A stretch of DNA of 64,000 nucleotides, taken from contig DF241142.1 of NCBI GenBank assembly GCA_000507305.1, positions 11,771 to 75,770 on the forward strand. Reading direction: 5' to 3'. Below the pieces are notes generated by a model. That model worked only from the letters and a program-made list of their open reading frames with translations, did no database searches and was not told the DNA's origin. This document shows, one piece after another, positions 1 to 11,780 of the stretch. Made by a program: the position numbers and the translations under genes. The stretch is from Breviolum minutum Mf 1.05b.01. Lineage: Eukaryota > Sar > Dinophyceae > Suessiales > Symbiodiniaceae. Each line of letters begins with the position of its first letter. Positions within the stretch are counted from its first letter, which is position 1.

Positions 1-80
1 TATATGTATATATATATATATCATATTGATATTATATGATATATATATATATATATGAGTGATATATATATATATATGTA
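1..80. repeat. AT microsatellite
   Basis: Alternating TA tract interrupted by short GAT steps at the window edge. Similar TA tracts recur near 22.7, 37.5, 48.6 and 52.65 kb. Confidence 0.9.
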
Positions 81-3000
81 TATTGTGTCATTCTAGTGCA
101 GTTGCAAAGATTCATGAATGAAATCTCTTCAAATGAATTTTTCCGGTGCTTCAGCCAGGCCCTCCCAACGCTTTTCTTTCCTCTTCATCCAACTCTTCAC
201 CTTCATCCAACTCCTGTGGCCCACCCTGCTGGGGAACTAACATATCCAGTTGGGCAGTTGGAAGATGACTTTCCTTTCCCATTTTCATGGGACATTTTTT
301 GGGATTCCTTTCCTGGGAGCCTACCCTTTTTTTCGGAAAAAAAAAATGTCGAGATCGTCTTTTTCCCGGCACCTTTTGGAGTTCTTTCCATAGTTTTTCG
401 TTCCTCAACAAAACGCAGGTAGGGCCGGCATGCATTTCGAGGGAGGCTACACACGAAAATCATCAAGGCATTCCCCCCACGCTTTACCAACGTGGATCAC
501 TAATTGAAGGATGTGATAATGATCGGATACATGACGTTGCGGAACCACCAGACCCTGGCCCCGAGGTTTGGAACTCTTGGTCTTCAATGAAGGGTTTTCG
601 TTGCAAGGCGACGAGCTGGACCTTAACATGTTAACCTGAATTTCATGGTACCCCTACATGCAAGTTGATAGTGAATACACCCTTATGTATCTTTCAAATA
701 AGTCATCTTTCACAAACCTGTCATACATATAGAAGCTAGGTGAAGTGAATCGCACCATTGTCCTCAATCAGGTGTGGGTAGGTTTGGATCGGGGGTAGTT
801 GGGCCATGAACCATCAGGCAACCATGAAACCGCCAAGCAGTTGTACTGGCCTCACCAGTTGATCCCCCAAAAATACCCATGAGTTCTGAAAGAAATGTTG
901 GGGAAATCTAATATGAGTCGTTGATATGTCCGAACCCCAGGTCCGCACTGATATCCATACCAGCCAAAACAAGGTTGGGCTCCCCCGCTGCTCCGACAAC
1001 TCGCCCGACACCTGCTTGAGAGCGATGGAACTGTCGCCATCTTCACGAAAAAACGTTTTGGAGTTTCTCGTCTCCAAGTGGTATTTGCCTACCTTTTTTT
1101 CACCAACCCAAAAAAAACTTAAGCTACATGCATTTCATGTTGAAAGTTTGAAGACACATTTCACCTAAAAGAGGCTGGCCTTGTCAGTTATCAAAAATTT
1201 CACCTTTCGCCCGAATCATTCGGTCAATACTTTGGGCTTTCTTCATGTCTTAAAAAATTCGAAGTACTACCAATTTGTTTCAAGGTTTTTTTGGTGCATC
1301 TAAGGTGATCCCCAATCCACCCAGATGGTGGAGGTGGTGGAAATCCATCACCTCCAAAAGTTGATCATCATCGCTTCCAAGAGCTGCTTGATACCTGGGC
1401 CCCAGCGAATGAAGTCCAGCCCTCCAAAAAGTCGAGATTTTGAGTTTCACATGATAGGAAAATTGTAATAAAACATGGTGTGTAACAGGCATGAACCAGT
1501 GAAATGTCCTATAAATTATTTTAAATTCGTGAAGTTGGCAAAGGTGCAGGTGATAGGAGAATCTAGGAGACCAAGCCTTTTAACCTTTGCCAAAATCTGT
1601 CCAAAAACGGTGACATCCGCCCTCCCGTCTGAGTCCCCATGCTCTGCATACTTATTCCGGTTGTGGAGGATCTTTGCATACCTCGTAACGACCGGTTGTG
1701 ATGAAGTGATGATGCCCTGTTGATTTATTGGCACGCCCTGCCCCCCCCCCCCTTATCCCCCTTTCTCAACACAGGATAAAGTGGACATGGACAGTTTTGT
1801 TTATCCGCATAAAATGTCAAAAACTCTGAAAACCACAAGGAATCTAGGACTTCAATGGATCGAAAAGAAAAAACTGTCCCACAAAATGCTGTTGATTGAT
1901 CGGGCATCTTCAAAACGGAAAGATTCAACATCAAGAAACAAGCACCAAACCAGTTCCATTTTGCAAGGAAGTTCTTCCCAGAAGGCTCCCTTCAACTGAG
2001 ATTCGTATTCGTGACAAAAATCTATGCGATCCTTATGGTTCTGGTTGGATAATCGCTTGAAACCAACATGGAATCAAATGCCCTCCCATGACTGGGATAG
2101 CACACTTGCCAGCCATGGGCCCTGTGACTTCTGCCACAATTGGTACACCAACCTTTGCAACGACACTGGTGGAAGAAATCCTGCACCACTTGGCAGGAAA
2201 AACAATCCTGAACCTGGTGGATTTCTCTCATCAGTACCTTGGAAATATTATGATGCCATCTTCAGCGTTACCTGAGATTTCTTCACTTTCAACTTGGTTC
2301 AAGGTTCCATCCAAAGGTTTACATAGAATCCAGAAATGACATATTGACAGTGTAAGAATCAGATCAATGGTCAAAGCTAAAATCGTCATCATAATTTGCC
2401 AACTTTGTCCACACATGACCCCACTTCGCGCCATAATCCTGCACCACCAGACGCACTCGAAGTCTAGACCCTCGTGCTCCCCATTTAACATTGGTTTAAA
2501 GAAAATGTCCCCAAAACAAAGAAGTTGAATGAGTTGAATGACTGAAATCCTGCACCGGCGCACAAAGCTTCAGAACACAACATTGAAAAGGGGGTGCGGG
2601 GGGTACAAATCATAGTGTATTGTCAAATATGCCCGCGCCGGTGCAGGATTTCTTCCATCAACAGTATCCATCCAGCAGTAATTCCCAGGTTTGTGTCCCA
2701 GCAAAAGTCATGGGAAGCTGTGGTGGGGAGGTAAGGCATTTTTAACTCATCTCAAGCTTTCATCAAGTAGACCCTGATCATGAAAAATCATGAAAAATCA
2801 TAAAACCATCCCCAAGAATCAACAGTCCGAATTTTTCAACTTCTACTGTAAACTCTCTGAAACCGTGGCCTAGCTTGGCTTCGGTGAATCTTGGTCCCAA
2901 GCCCAGGGTCCAGCAATGCCCACGTCAAAGATCCAACCCCGTTCGCCCACGTGTAAATAGCCTAACCTCAAGGCAATCGCGGATGCTAAGCAGCAGCCAC

Positions 3001-3575
3001 TGATGGATTCCATCTCTACTAAGATGCAGGATATTTCAAGGCTGAATGCTATAAAAGTTGTTCCTCACTGCATGGGATAGACTCAAAACTTGAATGCTGC
3101 CATTACCCATTCAATCATAATAGATTCTTGAAATGATAGCAGGTGAATTCCTAGGAGTTATCACTGATTATGTTCGCGGCACGAACGAATCTTGCTTTTG
3201 ACTTAGAGGAAGAATTTATAGTGCATACATATGAACTGTGTATATACATCACCCAAAGCACCCTAGGTTAACTTCTTGACCAACATGTCAGTTGAAAAAC
3301 ATCTGCAAAAAAAACACGATCAAGAGGAAACTTATTGTATATCTGTAGGAAAGGTTGATTTTCTATGCGACCAACATATTCTACAGTACCGGACAAAAAC
3401 GTATCTAATCAGAAAACTCGCGGCAGCTCCGTGTTCGATGAAATAAATATTACATAGCCTACTCTTATCATCAATTGATGTTTATGAATATTCATCCACC
3501 TACTGTTGATGGAAAGAAATTGCGTTTTTGGACCACCTGGCATACATTTCAAGTTGGTTACCCATTGTTTTAGTA
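81..3575. other. Stretch without a recognised gene
   Basis: Reading frames here are short and give no protein-like stretch with splice-site flanks. The visible structure is the inverted repeat at 2544-2652 and a C-run at about 1741-1752. It is likely intergenic or intronic, downstream of the minus-strand exons at 3.6-4.7 kb. Confidence 0.5.
2544..2652. repeat. Perfect 18-bp inverted repeat
   Basis: GAAATCCTGCACCGGCGC at 2544-2561 is exactly reverse-complemented at 2635-2652, leaving a 73-nt loop. The core AATCCTGCACC also appears at about 2176 and 2436, so the motif is locally repeated. It could be the ends of a small non-autonomous element. Confidence 0.8.
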
Positions 3576-3619
3576 GGTTATCCCATGATCAAAAAATCCC
3601 GGTAAATCATGGGATAACC
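3576..3619. repeat. 14-bp hairpin beside a 5' splice site
   Basis: GGTTATCCCATGAT at 3576-3589 is perfectly inverted at 3606-3619 around a 16-nt loop. On the minus strand the hairpin begins 5 nt after the proposed donor GTAAGG of the exon ending at 3625. Confidence 0.85.
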
Positions 3620-3624
3620 CTTAC

Positions 3625-3722
3625 CACGGATCCAAGGCGCGGATCCTCCGCCGTTGGAGCTTGCACCTCGGTGACCTCGAAGACTTCGCCCACCTGGAGG
3701 TGGGAGGCCGGTATGATGTGTT
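3625..3722 (-). CDS. Candidate internal exon, unknown protein
   Basis: 98-nt minus-strand exon. A pyrimidine-rich acceptor ending CTAAG precedes an open frame containing VGEVFEVTEVQAPTAEDPRL, and a GTAAGG donor follows. It is richer in GC than its flanks. It probably belongs to the same transcript as the exon at 4616-4737, but the phases do not join directly, so other exons would be missing. The family is not recognised. Confidence 0.5.
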
Positions 3723-4615
3723 CTTAGTTGAGGGGAAAGAAGGGAATTTTTTGAACCAGTATAATGGATGTAAAATGATGATGTAAGGCAGGTTTCTTTT
3801 AAATGTGTTGGAGATATAATATATATGTAGTTCTAAGTTCTAAGTTTTTGTAGTGTGATATTGTCTTTATATGATTTGAAAATCTGAGACCTGCAATCAG
3901 GCTAAAAGTCTTTGGGAAAAAAAAACTTATGCTGGGTAAAGCTAGAAGTCGTCTCAGCTAGTGCCCGTCACCCTGTTTGAAAATCCGCCTGGAACGGAGG
4001 ATGCGTAGTTGCCCTACCAGTCATAAGTGAGTCTTCCTACGCTTTACCTGAACTTCTGTCATCCATGACAAGCAAAGAGTGTGCCCATTGTCGCACCCCA
4101 TGCCCTCAAATGTCTAGGAAACCTATCTAAAGGGGTTGTTCAAAGGAGAATTTGTGCGATGTCAATGTGTCTATCTCAGCCTTTCAAAACTGCCCCCGTG
4201 TCAAGAACTCAGCGCGTCAACGAGCCTTGATCATGTCACCGGTGAGGTCAGAGCCCTTAGCACCAACTAGTTCAAAAGAAAGGCAACCGATCTCATCTAA
4301 ACAAAGAAACGTAAAGAAAATCGAGCCACAGGTAGTTGAAGCATCAGAACTGATCAAGCTACCTCTAGACAACATGTTCCAGTTCAATAAAGCATTTCAT
4401 TAGAGAGAAATTACTACATGCAGACTAGCAGTCACGCCAACTGTCTAATACTAACATATCAAGCCTGCTGATGGGAACTCATGTCAGGAATGTCAAAGAT
4501 CTTAAGGCAAATCATTGTGGAACCCTACACCCTAAAGCTCACTAGTAATTAAACACTGAACCCGAAACCAAGATCACCTATAGTTGACTTTACCTTCCAA
4601 CTTGTCACTTGTCAC
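3723..4615. other. Probable intron/intergenic DNA
   Basis: No convincing exon on either strand. A plus-strand reading frame at 4152-4403 is serine/lysine-rich and has no supporting splice or start context. Confidence 0.4.
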
Positions 4616-4737
4616 TTGCCCCCTGTGCGCTACCACCGCATCAGCTTCTGCTCGTAGTCGGATCCTCAGCTCAAGTGCTTGTCTTCGAGTCCGGTTCCGC
4701 AACCGCGTCCCATCACCCATCACCTTACCCAAGGTCT
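4616..4737 (-). CDS. Candidate exon, Arg/Glu-rich helical segment
   Basis: 122-nt minus-strand exon from acceptor GTCGAG to donor GTGACA. The frame gives TLGKVMGDGTRLRNRTRRQ and then a charged helical part with ELRIRLRAEADAVVAHRG. Amphipathic, Arg-rich helix; function unknown. The overlapping plus-strand frame is low-complexity Ser/Arg and less protein-like. Confidence 0.5.
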
Positions 4738-5476
4738 CTCGACACACATGGGTAAGGCCCTTTCTTGGTTCTTTGTTTGCTTGCTCAATGTGTTGTCGGT
4801 TTGCTTTTTGGTTGGTTCTATTGTTGTTTTTTTACTTTCTTCCCGTCCCTCTTTCCTTTTGCTTCTCTACCAGTTTCTCAATTCATCTGCCAAGTGGTGT
4901 ATGTACTTATTTCTCTATTTTACTGCAGTACTCAGTTTTCCATTTGTCAATTCATGTATTGTGGATAATAGCTTTTCAAACCGATACCCTGTACACACCT
5001 GAATTAGTGTCCGTATAAAGGATTTCATTTGCGAACGTTTGGGTCTATGGAGCTCGTCTCGCATCTCTGTCGCCCAAACCAGGGTCACAACGATGTCTTT
5101 GCAATGAAGATCCCAGGGCCCATCTGCGCGCAAAATGGGTGCCATGCGCCGTTGATTCCGTTCTAAGGACTATATAGGCTCAACAGTTGCAGACGTTTAC
5201 TACTGCATGGATCCACGATAGCAGTCCTCCTGGTGAAAATGATTCCTATTGTGCTGGAGGGCAAAGACTAGAAAAGTTAGAGGTACAATGACGGCTCCTT
5301 ACTTCATGCTCTTCCTGCAAACTGAGTATTGCTTCAAAAGAAACAGCATCTCCAAGGGATCTTCCTTAAAGAAGTAAGATTGATGTCCCCAAATAATGGG
5401 CACCTGCTTGATTTGATCCACTCTGAAACTTGAAGTGTCAAGTGTCAAATTAGACTCAATTGATAAAGCTACGCAG

Positions 5477-6202
5477 CTACACAAACATGTGGCAATCTTC
5501 GACCAAAAAGACGAGGTGTAAGAAGAAATCACTCCAGGTTCTAGGAACCCAAGCCTTGAAAGCAAGAAACCGACCATAAAAACTTCCAACTTCCGGGGTA
5601 ACAAGGAAAGGCTGGCAAATCTGCTTGCACCCATATTGAACTACAGGATGTATGAAGAATGAATAGGTACAGCACTGGTACAGGTAATGTTCGTCCAATT
5701 TTGGTGCATAATGGCTGAATTGCATGGGTAACAAGTTGCCACAACAAGGCCTCTTCCTGAAAATTCCCCATACCAAACCAACTGCAAGTGAGACTGGCTT
5801 TGAGATCTTTGAGGTTGAGTGAGGTCGGCTCATTTGCTCATTTGCACCGCCAGCCTCCTCTTTCCACTCTTCGATGTAATTCGAAACCTCCTGACAGACC
5901 CAGTTGTGTATCCTTGTCCCTTTGCTATGATTGAACACCCGTGAGATGAGATTCATATTATGAGATTCCTGCCACTCACATGGCTCTAGAAACAGTGACG
6001 TGTGGCATGGAAACACATTGAAAGCCAGCCTTTCACAGATTGGAACGGGGAAAGGACATGACATCAATTGATCATTGCAACGAAAGTACCGTTCAAATCT
6101 AAGATGGACATCCCCTGAAAAAACTACCATGCCATTGTCATTACCAGTGATTTCCACCAACTTCAGGATTATGAAACCATGACAAAAAAATTTTAAAAAC
6201 AT
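5477..6202 (-). CDS. Long unknown ORF, probable large exon
   Basis: A 241-codon open frame, unusually long for this moderate-GC DNA, so it probably is or was coding. The N-terminal half looks most protein-like: KLVEITGNDNGMVVFSGDV, then CPFPVPICERLAFNVFPCH and SRVFNHSKGTRIHNWVCQ, with several Cys and Trp. After about residue 150 it becomes Cys/Phe-rich and may run into intron. The first Met is not necessarily the true start. I do not recognise a family. Confidence 0.45.
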   Translation of the reverse strand: MFLKFFCHGFIILKLVEITGNDNGMVVFSGDVHLRFERYFRCNDQLMSCPFPVPICERLAFNVFPCHTSLFLEPCEWQESHNMNLISRVFNHSKGTRIHNWVCQEVSNYIEEWKEEAGGANEQMSRPHSTSKISKPVSLAVGLVWGIFRKRPCCGNLLPMQFSHYAPKLDEHYLYQCCTYSFFIHPVVQYGCKQICQPFLVTPEVGSFYGRFLAFKAWVPRTWSDFFLHLVFLVEDCHMFV

Positions 6203-7616
6203 CTTGTTTCACAATACTTCTGGTTCAAACTATATATATATATATATACAAACGGCCATCGTGTGCAAACTTCGCCTCATCCTGCTCAGGCTCCAAGAAC
6301 TCAGCCTCTTCAGAGTCCATGGAATCCATGGCCGTACGAACCTGTGGTCGGATGGGGTGACCAACAGGAGGTGTTACAGCTGTTGCAGTAGGGAAACGTT
6401 GGATGTTCCAGAAAAAACCTTGAAAAAGTTGAAAAGGAAGACTGGAGGCTGGAGGGAATCATAACCTGTTGGCCTGTTGGATTCAGAACATGGGTTTTTG
6501 CCACCATTTCAAGTGTCAGGTGCCGGACCACCGCTATGCTGCCGCGGTGGCATAAACTCCGGCCACATCTCCGTTGCAGATAAAGGTCCTGCGGCGGTAC
6601 AGGATTCATCCGAGAAAACAGAAAAGCAATAGAAATGTCGCACCTCCACGAAGCATTTGCTTAAGAGAGCCTCAGCACAGTCGAAGTTCTGGCTCAGCTT
6701 TGATGGAAGCTACTTGTGGGGCTGAAGGGGTTGATGATGTAGCGAACCATAGTCAAAAGTCATCACATGTCATCACCAATGCAAGACAACCGTTGTAGCT
6801 AATCAGGTTGTAGCTAATCAACCTGCAGCGAGCGACATCCTCACAAGCACTGGATACAGAATGGGGACCCTGATAAACAGCCACGAACGTGTAGATAATA
6901 CAAGCTTCCGGCATCTATTGATTGCCTTGGAACCCTCACACACCAGAGCCCCAGCACGACCAGCACTATCCATGGCTTGGCACGATTCAAATTGGGCATG
7001 ACAGCAAAAAGGCAATGCTGTTGGGCTGGGATGATTGCTTTTTTGCCAGCCGAGCGATGAAGAAACCATGCAACTCATATGAATTATTGATAGGGAGTCC
7101 TATTGGTAGATATAACATAACGTGTCCAAAACGGTATATGTAAGTATAACTTCTTTCCCTCAACTGACCTTTTTTGCATCTTTTTGCACACCTTCCACTT
7201 CCATCTCATTGCGGCTGAGTATATTCTAATGGTAGGACAAAACGTCTATTTTTTCTCCAGGGATTTCAGACTCAGTGGACGTCAATTTGCACCCAGGCAA
7301 GAAGGCACATCGAAAGCAATGCAGCTACCGAGCCACTGCCACAAACAATTGGCTGAGGGTATCACTATCTGTTGAGTGATGGGCCAAACCGATTCAACAA
7401 AGTGGGAGGGTCGAAACCATGGGGATTTCTATCTTTTCTTTACAGCAAGAACCTGCCCCATCCTGTCATGGCTCATCATACACCCAACCTTTGCTGGCAA
7501 AGTCCAGAAAGTCAATCCGTTATGCTCAGGCTCCCTAAAAGAGTAATTGCAGTAGCATCATACACCCAAATACCCCGAACATCCCCAAACTCCAACAAAT
7601 ACAGTCACTTCACTAC

Positions 7617-7738
7617 CTGGAAATCTTCGGCGTTTCTTTTTCGCAGAAGCTTTTCTTTGGGTTGGACCTCGCCGTCCGCGACCTTTGAACCCCGGTGCGT
7701 TTCCCGGTGCGTCATTGGCGAAATGATGCCTCAGATGG
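7617..7738 (-). CDS. Candidate exon, basic Gly/Arg/Lys-rich segment
   Basis: 122-nt exon from acceptor CTACAG to donor GTAGTG. The product contains FANDAPGNAPGFKGRGRRG followed by RKASAKKKRRRFP. The Lys/Arg cluster resembles a nuclear localisation or RNA/DNA-contact segment. It lies downstream of the four exons at 9.57-8.92 kb and could belong to the same gene, which is unproven. Confidence 0.5.
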
Positions 7739-7976
7739 CTGTAGGAGTTCTCAAAAAACGTGTCTGAGAACGTAAAAATTATCCCGGTGCCAATTTGGAT
7801 ACCTGTTTGGTTGGTTTGAAACGCGGGGCTGTCCCACTGCTTCAATCGGAACGACAAGATGGATCTTTGGTGAACAAAACAAACCAAATCGATTCCTTCT
7901 TAGGGTGAAAGTCTCCTTCCTCCTGGTGCTTAGGGGTTTGCATATTTTCTGTGACTCATATGATGCATTCTGAAGA

Positions 7977-7978
7977 AG

Positions 7979-8028
<50 letters not shown>

Positions 8029-8043
8029 ACACAACAACATCAC

Positions 8044-8107
<64 letters not shown>

Positions 8108-8163
8108 TTCATCTTCATCTTCATCTTCATCTTCATCTTCACCTTCATCTTCCATCATCTTCA
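7977..8163. repeat. ATC/TTC trinucleotide microsatellite
   Basis: Long ATC array changing to a CATCTT hexamer array. It reads as poly-Asp/Glu on the minus strand and poly-His/Ser on the plus strand. No splice context was found to make it an exon. Confidence 0.9.
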
Positions 8164-8915
8164 TCGTCAGACACTGGATGTCAGCTGCAGGGTACTGTTG
8201 AGCAAGAACTTAGTGCCTTGGCCCAAACACATGTGTTTTTCCTTGAGTGGATCATTCAACTTCAGTTTTTGAGCTAGGGGCGAGCTAAGCCCTTGCTTTT
8301 AGTTTTGCTTTCCTCGCCTGCACCAAACCCTTCTTTGAAGGAAGGTGGTGATCGGCCACAGGCGGTAACTGGGAACCCAACCATTTGCAGCCATAGCATG
8401 ATGAAAATGAGGCAGTAAGGTTCTATTCGTGCAAAAAAAACAGACGTCCGCTCTTTTCAGATCACTCCCATGGGTTTGGTTGAATTTTTGGGGAAAATTT
8501 CGTGCATCCAAACCTTATGACTCCAAAGAACACCAATCTCATTAGACCATCCCCAACTACCCCAACTCGCCTTCAGCTCATCACTGTTTTCAGATCCAGA
8601 CCTCCGAAAACCCAATTTCTTGGAAACAACCCTCCAACCCAAGGACTTTATTTGCTATGGAGATGGGTCAGCAAGTCATGATTCAAGGGAAATGAAGCTT
8701 TTAAGGCAGCTTTAGCGAAGCTGTGGCGAAGGTTTAGGGATGCTAGAAGGTGCTTTCAATTCGAGAAAAATAGCCACAAAATCGACTTGAACCCTTGGTT
8801 GTCATGGTATTCTGGCAAATTTGTAATCCCTGGGCTTCCACCACCATTAAAATAATGGTTGACCCAATTCCGACGATTAAAACCCTTAGGTAAGCAATGG
8901 TGGTTATATTAACAC

Positions 8916-9003
8916 CAATTGTTTGAATGGTGGTTGGAATCCCAGGGTAATGTCTCTGGATGGGCTGCCCCACCGCCCAACTGATGCAACAAATTCACAC
9001 TTC
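8916..9003 (-). CDS. Gene A, candidate exon 4
   Basis: 88-nt exon from acceptor CTCAGAG to donor GTGTTA. It joins exon 3 in matching phase and reads SVNLLHQLGGGAAHPETLP. This is the weakest member of the four-exon model, because an alternative AG lies two bases upstream and leads to a stop. Confidence 0.35.
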
Positions 9004-9067
9004 CTCTGAGAAATCAAAGTTTTTCAGAAGCGGGACTGCGTCACATTGCACCCCGGAAAGAAGTTAC

Positions 9068-9150
9068 TTGCTTCGCACGAGTTCGTTACTGCCGCCGTGA
9101 CTGTTGTAGTGTTCATGTCCCCGACCTTGCCTACATGTGGAAAGTAACTC
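9068..9150 (-). CDS. Gene A, candidate exon 3
   Basis: 83-nt exon from acceptor CTTTCAG to donor GTAACTTC. In the phase set by exon 2 it reads SYFPHVGKVGDMNTTTVTAA. Exon 2 has the same eight-base donor, GTAACTTC. An alternative frame (ELLSTCRQGRGHEHYNSHGG) is open but does not match the phase of exon 2. Confidence 0.5.
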
Positions 9151-9222
9151 CTGAAAGAGCAACTTGAGGAAGTCAGCTTTTTTGATTTGTCACGAGTACG
9201 GGCAAATCCTCCCAGAAGTTAC

Positions 9223-9281
9223 CTTTCCCACCAGTTCTCAAGTGCGGGCAGCCTAGATCGCTTCTTTTCTCTTCCTTTGTC
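9223..9281 (-). CDS. Gene A, candidate exon 2
   Basis: 59-nt exon from acceptor GCCGCAG to donor GTAACT. It reads DKGREKKRSRLPALENWWE. It follows exon 1 in phase 0 and ends in phase 2, which fits exon 3. The basic cluster before a Trp pair is distinctive, but no family is recognised. Confidence 0.5.
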
Positions 9282-9530
9282 CTGCGGCTTGCAAGCAAGC
9301 GGCTTGCAAGTGGTTGGTGGTGGTTAGCTTGGACATAAGTACCAAGAATGACAGAAAGTGTCCAGATTTGGCGGCGGCAATTGTGAAATGTCACACCTCT
9401 CGAGGTTGACATTCTGGAAATGACCCCCTAGAAGGGGAGGGGAGACTCCTTCACTCTTCCGGTTCCAAGCTACGAAAATTGGAGGGCGGAACTCTTGTTC
9501 CAACCACTTCCAGAAGTTAGATGATCTTAC

Positions 9531-9566
9531 ACTTGTGTGGTCCGAGGTCCTTTTTGGGGAGGCCAT
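9531..9566 (-). CDS. Gene A, candidate first exon with start codon
   Basis: ATG in the context GGCATGGCC opens a 12-codon exon, MASPKRTSDHTS, followed by donor GTAAGA. Splicing to exon 2 keeps the frame. The start choice rests on the good ATG context and the phase agreement of exons 1-4. No spliced-leader acceptor was confirmed upstream. Confidence 0.4.
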
Positions 9567-10273
9567 GCCACCAGGCAAAACAATCTTTCTATGAAGACAC
9601 CATGCACAACTCTACTAGCCAATGTGGATGATTCTTGCCCGAGTCAACATAAATTTGAACTTTTTGGAAGAGAGAAAACAGAACTTACAGCATATACCAG
9701 TAAAGACATATCAAAGGGTCTGATGTGGAAGCTCCATGTTTAAGGATTGTCCGCCTACCCACATCTCCAAACAAAAACAAACGGCTGCCTAAGGGAGTCT
9801 CAATGGTAAAAACCTCTTCAAAGAGACAAACAAGAGGAAGGATGCTCAAAAACAAAAATGAAATAATAGGCACAATAGACAGAAAGGGCCCAAGGAAAGC
9901 GAACGCTGCACATCGAGACTATATACATTCAGACCCTGAAAACTCATCACGCAGAGTACGACAATGCGAAGGGGAAGGTGATCAAAACACAGCCACATGG
10001 TTGCAACAAAGTGAGTAAGAGAGTGCAAGAGGCCATAACGCCCAACAAACAGATTATGCAAGGAAGCTAAACACTAAGAGCTCGGTCAACAAAAAAACGA
10101 TCCAGAAAGACTAGGAGAAACCGACGGGACTAAGAAAAGTATAGGATGTCAGTCAAACAGAATTACGGGCAACAGCAGCCGCAACAACACTAGTTGAGTC
10201 TTGTTAGAGTACCACCTCTGATCAAGGACATTTGGGCCCCACCCACCTCCGACCCCAAATTGGTCGCACTTCT
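9567..10273. other. Stretch between gene A and the tandem repeat
   Basis: No supported exon. On the minus strand this is where the 3' end of gene B and the promoter region of gene A would lie. Confidence 0.4.
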
Positions 10274-10540
10274 GAAACCTACCCGAAGTCCCATCGGTGG
10301 CTATCTAAATTCTGTTAGCTCCAAATGAGTAAAATCAAGAGGCCTCAACCTCCTTGAAGCCCCTTTCAACCGCAAAAGGATGTAGCTCAAAACATCTCAA
10401 AACCGTGCCAGGACAGTCAGTTGGAGACCTCATATCATATAAAAATATATGTTCCGCCAATGTTTCGACTAAAGCCTTTAAGGTCAGTGAGTTCAAGCTC
10501 CACAATTGACCCCCTCCAATCACCAAACCGCAACAAAAAC

Positions 10541-10667
10541 TTCAGCCAAAGTGTCCTTGTCCTTATGCTTCTCCTTGGTATCCTTATTTGATTTTGCTTC
10601 CGCCTCTTTGGCTTCTTTGCCTTTACGCGTCTCCTCTTTGGCCTGACGCTTCTTTTCAGATTCCTTG
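10541..10667 (-). CDS. Gene B, charged repeat exon (copy nearest 3' end)
   Basis: Open segment after acceptor GATCAG reading KESEKKRQAKEETRKGKEAK. A possible donor lies at the GTTTTTG run. It is a highly charged, helix-forming composition. The exon end is uncertain. This copy has ATAAGG where the copy at 11.7 kb has GTAAGG. Confidence 0.45.
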
Positions 10668-11133
10668 CTGATCAGGAATGTCCAAGGGCCCCTACCCGGA
10701 TTTGATTCCGGTATATGCATCTACCTTGCATCAAGCCCTTGCAAAGTAGATGAGACAGCCCAATGTCGTGCTGGTCCATTGTGGCCCGTACTTATGCCAT
10801 AATTCTTTCCATTGTGGCTGACCCTAGCACATTGACTGCTGTTTTCGTTGGCAACCTTCCAGCAGTTGATTGGTTAATGTTGAAACTTACCCGAAGTCTC
10901 ATCGGTGGCTATCTAAATTCTGTTAGCTCCAAATGGGTAAAATCAAGAGGCCTCAACCTCCTTGAAGCCTCTTTCACCACAAATACGTATGGCTCAAAAC
11001 CAGACCAGGATAGTTGGAGACCTCATATCATATAACAATATATGTTCCGCCAATGTTTCGACTAAAGCCTTTAAGGTCAGTGAGTTCAAGCTCCACAATT
11101 GACCCCCTCCAATCGCCAAACCGCAACAAAAAC

Positions 11134-11260
11134 TTCAGCCAAAGTGTCCTTTTCCTTCTGCTTCTCCTTGGCATCCTTATTCGGTTTTGCCTCTGCCTCT
11201 TTGGCTTCTTTGCCTTTACGCGTCTCCTCTTTGGCCTGACGCTTCTTTTCAGATTCCTTG
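11134..11260 (-). CDS. Gene B, charged repeat exon (middle copy)
   Basis: Near-identical second copy of the Lys/Glu/Ala segment with the same acceptor and putative donor. The differences are few, for example KPNKDAKEKQKEKD in place of KSNKDTKEKHKDKD. The similarity implies recent duplication or gene conversion. Confidence 0.45.
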
Positions 11261-11641
11261 CTGATCAGGAATGTCCAAGGGCCCCTACCCGGATTTGATT
11301 CCGGTATATGCATCTACCTTACATCAAGCCCTTGCAAAGTAGATGAGCCCAATGTCGTGCTGGTCCATTGTGGCCCGTACTTATGCCATAATTCTTTCCA
11401 TTGTGGCATCTACGCTGACCCTAGCACATTGACTGCTGTTTTCGTTGGCAACCTTCCAGCAGTTGATTGGTTAATTTTGAAACTTACCCGAAGTCTCATC
11501 GGTGGCTATCCAAATTCTAATAGCTCCAATTGCGGATCCACAATACTCAAGAGGCCTAAACCTCCTTGAGGCCTCTTTTTAACTGCAAGTGGATATAGCT
11601 CAAAACCCAAGATAATTGCCCCTCCATAGCCAAACCGCAAC

Positions 11642-11780
11642 AAAAGCAAAAGCCAACGTGTCCTTGTCCTTCTGCTTCTCCTTCTCCTTGGTATCCTTAC
11701 TCGATTTTGCTTCCGCCTCTTTGGCTTCTTTGCTTTTGCGCGTCTCCTCTTTGGCCTGACGCTTCTTCTCAGATTCCTTG
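11642..11780 (-). CDS. Gene B, charged repeat exon (copy nearest 5' end)
   Basis: Third copy, starting at acceptor GATCAG in a phase that fits the exon at 11953-12069. It has a six-base insertion (KEKEKQKDKD) and an internal GTAAGG that could be an alternative donor. Confidence 0.45.

Noticed and set aside
7951..8277. Poly-Ser/His and poly-Asp reading frames across the ATC array
   Set aside because: Microsatellite translation with no start, splice or flanking protein-like sequence.
10763..11569. Plus-strand frames in the tandem repeat (for example VADPSTLTAVFVGNLPAV)
   Set aside because: They occur once per repeat copy but end at random points and lack splice sites. The minus-strand charged segment is conserved with its acceptor.
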